Translations under genes and position numbers: made by a program
In this document: piece by piece, positions 1 to 6,664 of the stretch
How positions within the stretch are numbered: position 1 is the first letter of the stretch
How the letters are laid out: every line of letters begins with the position of its first letter
The notes under the pieces: model-generated
Databases searched by the model: none
What the model saw: the letters and a program-made list of their open reading frames with translations, nothing else
What the model was told of the DNA's origin: nothing
DNA from: BMS3ABIN04 sp965554225
GTDB taxonomy: Bacteria; Bacteroidota; Ignavibacteria; Ignavibacteriales; Melioribacteraceae
Length of the DNA stretch: 10,042 nt
NCBI GenBank assembly: GCA_965554225.1
Contig: CBEVZC010000111.1
Span: forward strand, 1-10,042
Reading direction: 5' to 3'

Positions 1-364
1 TAGTTAAACCTATGGCTAGAGAAATGGCTATGAGTAATAATGTTGAGTTCTTTGTATTGCATGGTGCTACTGATGCTCCAACAGTTGATGTAATTGCAAG
101 AGATGTTGCTACTTTGGTCAACGATGCTGCATATACAGACATAACTGATTATATTGGAGTTCCAGCTGATAAATATATACTTGATGTAACTCCTGGGGAT
201 GATAATTCCACAATAGTTGCTTCATTTGACGCCGATTTAAGTGGTTTAGCTGGTGGAAGTGCTGCTGTATTTGCTTCTGGGTTCTTAACACCTTCTGCTA
301 ATCAAAATGGTGCTGCTTTTGGTATTTTCGCTGCACTTGCTAATGGTACTGTAGTTGAATTTCC
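1..364 (+). repeat. Long direct repeat, copy 1 (DUF4397-like segment)
   Basis: Matches 1216-1579 at a constant offset of 1215 bp (405 codons) without gaps. By hand I count about 17-18 base differences over about 365 positions (roughly 95% identity), mostly synonymous, with about six amino-acid changes. Similarity stops abruptly after the shared V-V-E-F-P. The copy begins at or before the window edge, so its true left end is unseen. Confidence 0.95.
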
Positions 365-1889
365 AGCTTATGTGCCTCAAACCGCTGCCCCAACACCTAT
401 GATGGATGAATCAAATGTTATATCGCTTTTTAGCAATGCATACACTAATGTACCTGTTGATACATGGTCAGCTGCATGGGACGTTGCTGATTTGCAAGAT
501 ATCCAAATTGAAGGCAACGATACAAAACTATATACAAATCTTGTCTATGCAGGTATTGAGTTTACCTCACAAACAATTGATGCTACTGATATGACTAATT
601 TTTCTATTGATATCTGGACTCCTAATCCAACAGATTCAGCTGATTTCAAAGTAAAATTAGTAGATTTTGGTCCTGATGGAGCTTATCAAGGTGGTGATGA
701 TACTGAAGATGAATTACCTTTTACTGCCCCATTACTTCAAACTGGCAACTGGGTTACCTTAGATATACCATTAGCTGATTTTGAAAATATGACTCAAAGA
801 GCTCATCTAGCTCAATTGATTATCTCTGGATCAATAAATACTGTGTATGTTGATAATGTATATTTTTATTCAAAAACACCTACGGCTAGATTGCAAGTAA
901 TTCATAATTCAGCAGATGTTGCCGCTAGTTCAGTTGATATCTATCTTTGGAATACTACCTCGAATTCACTTGTTATTAAACTTGATGATTTCGCATTTAG
1001 AACTGCCACGCCTTTTGTAGATGTTCCGGCAAATGACAGTCTGGATGCTATTATTGCTGCACCTTCTTCTACCAGCGAAACTGATGGAGTTATTGCTACA
1101 ATTCCGGTTGGAAGACTTATGGATAATGAAAAATATGTTGTTTTTGCTAATGGAGTACTTGATCCCAATTCTTTTGCTGCTAACCCGGATGGTATTTCAA
1201 CCGGTTTTCAACTATTAGTTAAACCTATGGCTAGAGAAATGGCTATGAGTAATAATGTTGAGTTCTTTGTGTTGCATGGTGCTACTGATGCTCCAACAGT
1301 TGATATAATTGCAAGAGATGTTGGTACTTTGGTCAACGATGCTGCATATACAGACATAACTGATTATAATGGAGTTCCAGCTGATAAATATATACTTGAT
1401 GTAACTCCAGGTGATGATGATTCTACAATAGTTGCTTCATTTGATGCCGATTTAAGCGGTTTAGGTGGTGGAAGTGCTGCTGTATTTGCTTCCGGTTTCT
1501 TAGATCCTTCTGCTAATCAAAATGGTGCTGCTTTTGGTATTTTCGCTGCACTTGCTAACGGAACTGTAGTTGAATTTCCGTCAACAATTACTGATATTAG
1601 TGCTAGTAATTCTAATATTATTCCTGAAACCTTTGTGATGGAACAAAATTATCCAAATCCGTTTAATCCATCTACAACGATTTCATTCTCTATACCAAAA
1701 GCTGAAAACGTTTCGTTAAAGATATATAACATACTTGGTAGTGAAATAGCTACTTTAGTTAGCGAAAATCTGAATGCAGGCTCGTATAAAGTTAATTTTG
1801 ATGCATCTAATCTAGCTAGTGGTACATATATATATAAAATCACTGCTGGAAAGTTCAATCAAGTTAGGAAAATGAACCTAATCAAATAG
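1..1889 (+). CDS. Secreted DUF4397 repeat protein with carbohydrate-binding-like module and T9SS sorting domain (5' partial)
   Basis: The 3' part of a large cell-surface or secreted protein. The frame is open from the window edge: codons at 3-11 read V-K-P, the residues that precede the same motif in the second internal copy, so the ATG at 12 is almost certainly internal. Modules in order: a DUF4397-like segment (about 12-364), a carbohydrate-binding-like beta-sandwich segment (about 390-880; motifs NVISLFSNAYTNVPVDTW and TVYVDNVYF, a type I recall from modules attached to Bacteroidota glycoside hydrolases), a DUF4397 domain (about 886-1215; RLQVIHNSADV), a second DUF4397-like segment (1228-1579), a linker, and a T9SS type A sorting domain (about 1630-1886; NYPNPFNPST, then LKIYNILGSEIATLV and a basic end). 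T9SS cargo crosses the outer membrane and is released or surface-anchored after removal of this domain. Ligand and role are unknown. The stop lies 5 bp before crtI, so transcription may read through. Confidence 0.85.
   Translation, partial: VKPMAREMAMSNNVEFFVLHGATDAPTVDVIARDVATLVNDAAYTDITDYIGVPADKYILDVTPGDDNSTIVASFDADLSGLAGGSAAVFASGFLTPSANQNGAAFGIFAALANGTVVEFPAYVPQTAAPTPMMDESNVISLFSNAYTNVPVDTWSAAWDVADLQDIQIEGNDTKLYTNLVYAGIEFTSQTIDATDMTNFSIDIWTPNPTDSADFKVKLVDFGPDGAYQGGDDTEDELPFTAPLLQTGNWVTLDIPLADFENMTQRAHLAQLIISGSINTVYVDNVYFYSKTPTARLQVIHNSADVAASSVDIYLWNTTSNSLVIKLDDFAFRTATPFVDVPANDSLDAIIAAPSSTSETDGVIATIPVGRLMDNEKYVVFANGVLDPNSFAANPDGISTGFQLLVKPMAREMAMSNNVEFFVLHGATDAPTVDIIARDVGTLVNDAAYTDITDYNGVPADKYILDVTPGDDDSTIVASFDADLSGLGGGSAAVFASGFLDPSANQNGAAFGIFAALANGTVVEFPSTITDISASNSNIIPETFVMEQNYPNPFNPSTTISFSIPKAENVSLKIYNILGSEIATLVSENLNAGSYKVNFDASNLASGTYIYKITAGKFNQVRKMNLIK
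1216..1579 (+). repeat. Long direct repeat, copy 2 (DUF4397-like segment)
   Basis: Second copy of the 1-364 segment, in the same reading frame. Copy 1 is followed by the carbohydrate-binding-like module, copy 2 by the linker and T9SS sorting domain. The repeating unit is therefore probably a 405-residue block (DUF4397-like, carbohydrate-binding-like, DUF4397), and upstream sequence may contain further units. Confidence 0.93.
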
Positions 1890-1894
1890 ATATA

Positions 1895-3367
1895 ATGAAA
1901 AAAATAACAATAATTGGATCTGGTTTAGGTGGTTTATCCACAGCTTTAAGACTCTCAAAGGATAGTAATTATAAAATTACTATCCTTGAGAAGTATTCAA
2001 CTCCCGGCGGAAGACTAAATACCATGACTCAAGATGGATTCAAATTTGATATGGGTCCTTCTTTTATGAGTATGACTTACGAATTTGATAGATTATTTGA
2101 AGATGCTGGTGTTGAAAACCCACTTAAAATGAAAGAACTGGATCCTATTTACCAAGTTTTTTTTGAGAATAAAAAAGAACCGTACAGAATTTTTAAAGAT
2201 CTAAAAAAGCTAGAAGAAGAGTTTAAGAATGTTGAACCTGACCTAGCAAAAAAACTTGATAATTATCTAAGTCGTGGTGGAGATTTCTTTCATGATACAG
2301 AACTGCAGGTTGTTCAGTCTAACTATAAAGGAATGATGGACTATTTTTTCAAGATGTCTAAAGTTCCTTTTAAACATATTCCTTATTTATTTAGGACAAT
2401 GTGGCAAGAATTAGATAGACAATTTGACTCGGATGAAATTAAAATTATTTTCTCATTAGTTGCTTTCTTTTTGGGCTCAACTCCATTTCAAACGCCATCA
2501 ATTTATTCCTTACTTAGTTATACTGAAATGCGACATAATGGATATTGGAGTGTTAATGGGGGAATGTATAACATTGTCAATTCCATTGTGAATATCTTAA
2601 TTGATCGTGGAGTTGAGTTCCATTTTAATACAGAAGTAGTTGGTACAGGCAATAATAACGGAAGATTGGCAGAAGTTATTGATCAAAATGGTAAGCGATG
2701 GCAATCTGATATTTTCGTTAGTAATTCAGATGCTGCTTCCTTCAGAGGTAAAATTCTTGGAAGAGAAAAATATAGAGAAGAAAAATTAGATAAAATGCAT
2801 TGGACATTAGCACCATTTACAATTTATTTGGGAGTAAAAGGGAAAATAGATGGTTTGCTTCACCACAATTATTTTCTTGGAAGTAATTTTAAAGATTATG
2901 CTGACACAATTTTTACATCTTCGATTAGTCCAAAGAAACCATATTATTATGTAAATGTTGCATCAAAATCAGACGAAACTTGTGCCCCATCTGGATGTGA
3001 AAATATTTTTATTCTTTGCCCGGTTCCTGATTTACGGTACAAAAAAAACTGGGATGATAAAGATGATCTAGCAAATAATATTATATCAGACTTATCACAA
3101 AGAATAGATTTTGATATAAATTCAAATACAATAACCAAAACAATTAAAACTCCCTCCGATTGGGAAAAATCCTTTAATCTTTATAGAGGATCTGGATTAG
3201 GTTTAGCTCATGACCTAAATCAGGTTGGCGCATATAGACCAAAAAATAAAGATGAACATTTTTCTAATCTTTATTATGTAGGTGCTTCAACAACACCTGG
3301 CACAGGGCTACCAATGGTTGTAATTAGTTCAAAACTAGTAACCGAAAGGATTAAAAATGACTTTTAA
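1895..3367 (+). CDS. crtI: Phytoene desaturase (CrtI-type, FAD-dependent)
   Basis: Catalyses successive desaturation of phytoene, expected through to lycopene, at the membrane surface. At 490 residues it has the usual CrtI length. The N-terminus is a Rossmann FAD/NAD-binding fold: GSGLGG at residues 8-13, an acidic residue ending strand 2 at E32, then the family-typical P-G-G-R at 37-40 and F-D-M-G-P-S at 51-56. The C-terminus holds the CrtI signature around residues 460-480 (YYVGASTTPGTGLPMVVIS). The number of desaturation steps cannot be read from sequence, but the lycopene cyclase downstream favours lycopene. The ATG at 1895 places the Rossmann motif at the usual distance from the N-terminus; no convincing Shine-Dalgarno site precedes it, which is common in Bacteroidota relatives. 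It is the first gene of the carotenoid run and overlaps crtB by 11 bp. Confidence 0.93.
   Translation: MKKITIIGSGLGGLSTALRLSKDSNYKITILEKYSTPGGRLNTMTQDGFKFDMGPSFMSMTYEFDRLFEDAGVENPLKMKELDPIYQVFFENKKEPYRIFKDLKKLEEEFKNVEPDLAKKLDNYLSRGGDFFHDTELQVVQSNYKGMMDYFFKMSKVPFKHIPYLFRTMWQELDRQFDSDEIKIIFSLVAFFLGSTPFQTPSIYSLLSYTEMRHNGYWSVNGGMYNIVNSIVNILIDRGVEFHFNTEVVGTGNNNGRLAEVIDQNGKRWQSDIFVSNSDAASFRGKILGREKYREEKLDKMHWTLAPFTIYLGVKGKIDGLLHHNYFLGSNFKDYADTIFTSSISPKKPYYYVNVASKSDETCAPSGCENIFILCPVPDLRYKKNWDDKDDLANNIISDLSQRIDFDINSNTITKTIKTPSDWEKSFNLYRGSGLGLAHDLNQVGAYRPKNKDEHFSNLYYVGASTTPGTGLPMVVISSKLVTERIKNDF
3346..3350 (+). promoter_or_regulatory. Shine-Dalgarno site of crtB inside the crtI 3' end
   Basis: AAGGA lies 6 nt before the ATG at 3357, within the last codons of crtI. 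It supports the overlapping start and suggests translational coupling of crtI and crtB. Confidence 0.6.
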
Positions 3368-4202
3368 ACATTATGAAAATACAAGTGCAAAGTTAAGCAA
3401 GAAATTAACTGTTGCTTATAGCACTTCATTTAGCTGGGGTATCAAAGCTTTTACTCCGGAATTCAGAGATCCAATTTATTCAATTTACGGTTGGGTAAGA
3501 ATAGCTGATGAAATTGTTGATACTTTTCACCAAGCTGATAAAGAATACTTGCTTAATAAATTTAGAGAAGATACTTATGAAGCAATTGACCATAAACTTT
3601 CTACTAATCCAATTATACATGCATTTCAAAAAGTAGTGAATGAATATAACATTGGTCACGATTTAATAGATGCATTTCTAAAAAGTATGGAAATGGATTT
3701 GGAAGAAACATCTTATGAAAGAATAGATTACGATAAATACATTTACGGTTCTGCCGAAGTTGTAGGATTGATGTGTCTTAATGTTTTCCTCGACGGAAAT
3801 AAAGAAAAGTACGAAGAATTAAAAGAATCGGCAAGTATGTTAGGTTCTGCATTTCAAAAAGTAAATTTCCTAAGAGATATTAATAGTGATCTAAATGATA
3901 GAGACAGAATTTATCTTCCTGATGTTCATCATCAAATGTTAATCAATAATACTAGTAAGAAAAAATTAGAGTCTGAAATAGAGAAAGAATTTCACGAAGC
4001 TTATTTGGGGATAAAAAAACTTCCTTTTGGTGTTAAACTTGGTGTTTATTCGGCTTATCTTTATTACTTAATGTTATTCAAAAAGATAAAACGTTTGGAT
4101 ATAAAAGATTTGATGAGTAAACGCGTGAGGATATCAAATTTTTATAAATTATTTTTATTGCTTAAATGCTACTTTAAAGTAAGAGTAATGAAATTAACAT
4201 AA
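3357..4202 (+). CDS. crtB: Phytoene synthase (CrtB)
   Basis: Condenses two geranylgeranyl diphosphates head-to-head to phytoene, the first committed step of C40 carotenoid synthesis. At 281 residues it has the normal length for bacterial CrtB. Both Asp-rich Mg-diphosphate motifs of the squalene/phytoene synthase family are intact: D51-E-I-V-D55 in YGWVRIADEIVD, and D174-I-N-S-D178 in NFLRDINSDLNDRDRIYLP. The latter stretch, with the R-x-Y-L-P ending, favours phytoene synthase over squalene synthase, as does its place between a CrtI and a lycopene cyclase. It starts inside the end of crtI with a good ribosome site and ends 1 bp before the cyclase, so the three are almost certainly co-translated. 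No GGPP synthase is encoded in the window, so precursor must come from a gene elsewhere. Confidence 0.95.
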   Translation: MTFKHYENTSAKLSKKLTVAYSTSFSWGIKAFTPEFRDPIYSIYGWVRIADEIVDTFHQADKEYLLNKFREDTYEAIDHKLSTNPIIHAFQKVVNEYNIGHDLIDAFLKSMEMDLEETSYERIDYDKYIYGSAEVVGLMCLNVFLDGNKEKYEELKESASMLGSAFQKVNFLRDINSDLNDRDRIYLPDVHHQMLINNTSKKKLESEIEKEFHEAYLGIKKLPFGVKLGVYSAYLYYLMLFKKIKRLDIKDLMSKRVRISNFYKLFLLLKCYFKVRVMKLT

Positions 4203-4203
4203 A

Positions 4204-4950
4204 ATGAAATTCGAATATTTATTATTCAATATAATTGTTCTATCAGGACCACTTTTTTTTGGTTCATTAAAAAAATTTTACTTCTTAAATAAATTTAGAA
4301 AAGCAATTATCAGCATTTCAATTTCAGCAATTCCTTTCCTAATTTGGGATTTTGCCGTAGCAGAAAGACATTGGTTTTTTGCTGATCAATATACTTTAGG
4401 ATTCAGGATTTTTGGTCTACCTATTGAAGAGATATTGTTTTTCTTTACTGTTCCTTATGCCTGTTTATTTACTTGGCAAATGGTAAAGAAATATTTAAAC
4501 CAAAACGGTTCTAATAATAGCACTAAAGAAGATAATGATAATATCTTTTTGCAGCACGAAAAGAAAAGTATTATCCTTTTCTTTTTTGAATTAACCATAC
4601 TAATTATAGCAGGTGTTGCTGCGTTATTTGCCGGGAAAGAATATACTGCAATTGCGCTAATATATTTTTCCCTTTCCATTTTATTTGATAGATATTGGGG
4701 AGCAAAAATTATATTCACTAAATCTTTTGGAATTTATTTTTTGTTTGTTTCCCTTTTCACATTAATTTTTAATGGTTATTTAACATGGCGTCCAATTGTA
4801 ACTTATGATGAAATGTACCAAATAGGGTTCAGAGTTTTTACTATACCAATAGAAGATTTTTTCTTTGGTTTTGCGCTGATGATTTTAGTAACAACGCTAT
4901 TTGAAAAAAAAATAAATAAATTACCATCAGAAAAACAAAAAACTAATTGA
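4204..4950 (+). CDS. crtYcd: Lycopene cyclase, CrtYc-CrtYd fusion type (integral membrane)
   Basis: Cyclises the psi-ends of lycopene to beta-rings (gamma- and then beta-carotene) in the membrane. The 248-residue protein is highly hydrophobic, with about six to eight likely transmembrane helices, and is an internal duplication: the first half has FRIFGLPIEEILFFFTVPY (about residues 67-85) and the second FRVFTIPIEDFFFGFALMI (about 209-227), preceded by W-R-P-I at 195-198. This is the signature of the CarR/CrtYc-CrtYd lycopene cyclase domain pair, separate polypeptides in Actinobacteria (crtYc, crtYd) and fused in Bacteroidota, archaea and fungi. It is unrelated to the FAD-dependent CrtY/CrtL and to the CruA cyclase of green sulfur bacteria. 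The hydrophilic linker at about 98-122 joins the halves. Whether one or both ends are cyclised is not visible. It sits 1 bp after crtB and 8 bp before the Rieske gene. Confidence 0.9.
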   Translation: MKFEYLLFNIIVLSGPLFFGSLKKFYFLNKFRKAIISISISAIPFLIWDFAVAERHWFFADQYTLGFRIFGLPIEEILFFFTVPYACLFTWQMVKKYLNQNGSNNSTKEDNDNIFLQHEKKSIILFFFELTILIIAGVAALFAGKEYTAIALIYFSLSILFDRYWGAKIIFTKSFGIYFLFVSLFTLIFNGYLTWRPIVTYDEMYQIGFRVFTIPIEDFFFGFALMILVTTLFEKKINKLPSEKQKTN

Positions 4951-4958
4951 GAAGTTAA

Positions 4959-5954
4959 ATGTTAAGAAACAAGTGGTATTTAATATGTTCTTCAGTAGAT
5001 TTGAAAAATGAAATTAAACCAATAAAAATACTTGGTGAGGCGATTGTTGTTTTTCGATCAAAAAGCGGGAAAGCAATTGCACTTGAAGATCGATGTTGCC
5101 ATAGAAATGCTAAGCTGTCTTTAGGTTTTTTAAAGGGAGACAATGTTGTTTGTGGATATCATGGATGGGAGTTTAACGGTTCAGGAGCTTGTGAATTAAT
5201 TCCTTCGCAGCTACCTGATACAAAAATACCCCCTAAAGCAAAAATTAAGAAATACCCTATTAAAGAATTTAATAAGTGGGTATGGATTTTTATTGGCGAT
5301 GAAGAAAAAGCAAATAATATAGTTCCACCAGATATACCTGAAATGAATGAATGGGACTTTACTTATAAGGAACATATTTTTGAAGCTGATCTAGAATCTG
5401 CAGCTGAAAGTTTAATAGACCCATATCACATTAAATACACTCATAAGGATTCCATTAAACAATTACTTGGGCAGATAGAAGAATTTCCGGCAGATTTTAG
5501 AATAAATATTCTGGATGATGGAATTGAAGGAAAATATTACCGAGCTAACACCGCTGCTATTACAGAAAAAGCATATTTTGGATCAGAACCTCAACTAGAA
5601 GTTTACTATCGATTTTATTATCCAAATATTTCAAGACTTGAAGCAAAATTTAAAGATAGAACATTACTAATTCTTGAACACTTTATGCAAGTTGATGAAA
5701 ATAGAATTAGTATGACTCAAATAACTTTGTGGAAAAATATATTTGGATTTTTCCCTCCATTCGGCAGGTGGTTTATGGCAAGAAAGTCAAACAAAATTGT
5801 AAATGAAGATATTGCTCTTCTAAGATCACAGAAAGAAAATTTGGATAAAACTAAAGACAACTTACACGAAGTTAGTGTTAAAGGAGATGAAATTTCATTG
5901 GCTTTTAGAAAATATTGGCGGAAAAGATTAATAGAAGAGGATGAACTTAATTGA
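4959..5954 (+). CDS. Rieske [2Fe-2S] non-heme iron oxygenase, putative carotenoid end-group oxygenase
   Basis: A terminal oxygenase of the Rieske family (331 residues). The N-terminal Rieske domain has the cluster ligands C46-x-H48 (DRCCHRNAKLSLG; the usual C-P-H is C-C-H here) and C65-x2-H68 (VVCGYHGWEFNGSG). The catalytic domain has the iron-site motif D154-x2-H157-x4-H162 (LIDPYHIKYTH); the third ligand is probably D284 in VNEDIALLRSQ. All expected metal ligands are thus present. The overall look is that of the single-component PaO/Tic55-like oxygenases rather than two-subunit aromatic dioxygenases; no ferredoxin or reductase gene is nearby, so electrons must come from elsewhere. The substrate is inferred from context only: it lies between the cyclase and a methyltransferase/CrtU pair, so ring or ring-methyl hydroxylation is plausible. 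A Rieske-like domain has, as I recall, been linked to cyanobacterial CruH in synechoxanthin synthesis, but I cannot test that homology here. Confidence 0.85.
   Translation: MLRNKWYLICSSVDLKNEIKPIKILGEAIVVFRSKSGKAIALEDRCCHRNAKLSLGFLKGDNVVCGYHGWEFNGSGACELIPSQLPDTKIPPKAKIKKYPIKEFNKWVWIFIGDEEKANNIVPPDIPEMNEWDFTYKEHIFEADLESAAESLIDPYHIKYTHKDSIKQLLGQIEEFPADFRINILDDGIEGKYYRANTAAITEKAYFGSEPQLEVYYRFYYPNISRLEAKFKDRTLLILEHFMQVDENRISMTQITLWKNIFGFFPPFGRWFMARKSNKIVNEDIALLRSQKENLDKTKDNLHEVSVKGDEISLAFRKYWRKRLIEEDELN
5934..5940 (+). promoter_or_regulatory. Probable ribosome site for the TTG-started methyltransferase
   Basis: GAAGAGG ends 10 nt before the TTG at 5951, inside the end of the Rieske gene. The spacing is slightly long, but an in-frame TAA at 5948-5950 rules out any earlier start in this frame, so this is the best candidate site. 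Confidence 0.4.
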
Positions 5955-6655
5955 GCAATTTAGAGTTAATAACAAACAAAAAAGAAGTACCTTATGAATT
6001 CGACAATGTTGCGGCAAGGTATGATTTAGCCACATTTCTGAGTCAAGGATATCAAAAAGATTTAAACTTAAGTGTAAAGAGAATGAATCTTAAAGGTAAT
6101 GAATTGCTTGCTGATCTTTGTTGTGGAACCGGGAAATCAACATTAGCATGTCTCTCATTTCTTTCAAATGGAAAAGTATTAGCAATTGATAATTCAAAAG
6201 AGATGTTAAAAATTGCAAAATCAAAAATTAAAAACGATAACGTAAGTTTTTCTCAACAAGATGTTATGGAGCTTAATTTTGAAGATAATTATTTCGATTC
6301 AATTTTTATGGCCTATGGGATAAGAAATATGCCCGACATTCATAAATGTTTAATAAACTTAAAGAGAATGTTAAAGCCCGGTGGAGTAATTTGTTTTCAT
6401 GAATATTCATTGAATGATAATATTTTCTCGAATTTTTATTGGAAGCTTTTAGGTTATTCCGTAATAATTCCTATCTCAACTCTATTGAGTAGATCTTCAA
6501 AAATTTATAAATATCTTGTTAAAAGTGTCTTGGATTTTCCTTCACCCAAAAAGTTTATTAAAATCTTAAACCAAAATGGATTTACTGAAGTGAAAAAATT
6601 GTCTATGCCAAGTTGGAGAAAACCAATATTACATACATTTATTGCATACAAATAG
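5951..6655 (+). CDS. UbiE/MenG-like SAM-dependent methyltransferase
   Basis: A class I SAM methyltransferase of 234 residues. It shows the UbiE-like N-terminal F-D-x-V-A-x-R-Y-D (residues 17-25), SAM motif I (DLCCGTGKS, 55-63), an acidic motif II (V-L-A-I-D, 76-80), the UbiE signature Y-G-I-R-N (122-126), and L-K-P-G-G (141-145), ending in a long C-terminal half typical of ubiquinone/menaquinone C-methyltransferases. The start is TTG at 5951, sharing TTGA with the Rieske stop (4-bp overlap); an in-frame stop just upstream and the conserved motif soon after leave no better start. This tight coupling suggests the two enzymes act together. Alternatives are a housekeeping menaquinone C-methyltransferase caught in the operon, or an O- or C-methyltransferase for a modified carotenoid. 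The substrate is not recognisable from sequence. Confidence 0.85.
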   Translation: MSNLELITNKKEVPYEFDNVAARYDLATFLSQGYQKDLNLSVKRMNLKGNELLADLCCGTGKSTLACLSFLSNGKVLAIDNSKEMLKIAKSKIKNDNVSFSQQDVMELNFEDNYFDSIFMAYGIRNMPDIHKCLINLKRMLKPGGVICFHEYSLNDNIFSNFYWKLLGYSVIIPISTLLSRSSKIYKYLVKSVLDFPSPKKFIKILNQNGFTEVKKLSMPSWRKPILHTFIAYK

Positions 6656-6664
6656 AAGAAGAAA

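Noticed and set aside
12..14. ATG as the true start of the first gene
   Set aside because: The codons before it (V-K-P) are in frame and match the residues before the same motif in the second internal copy, so the gene enters from upstream.
4455..4718. Minus-strand 87-codon frame opposite the lycopene cyclase
   Set aside because: It lies fully inside a well-supported membrane protein gene and resembles no family; it is an antisense shadow.
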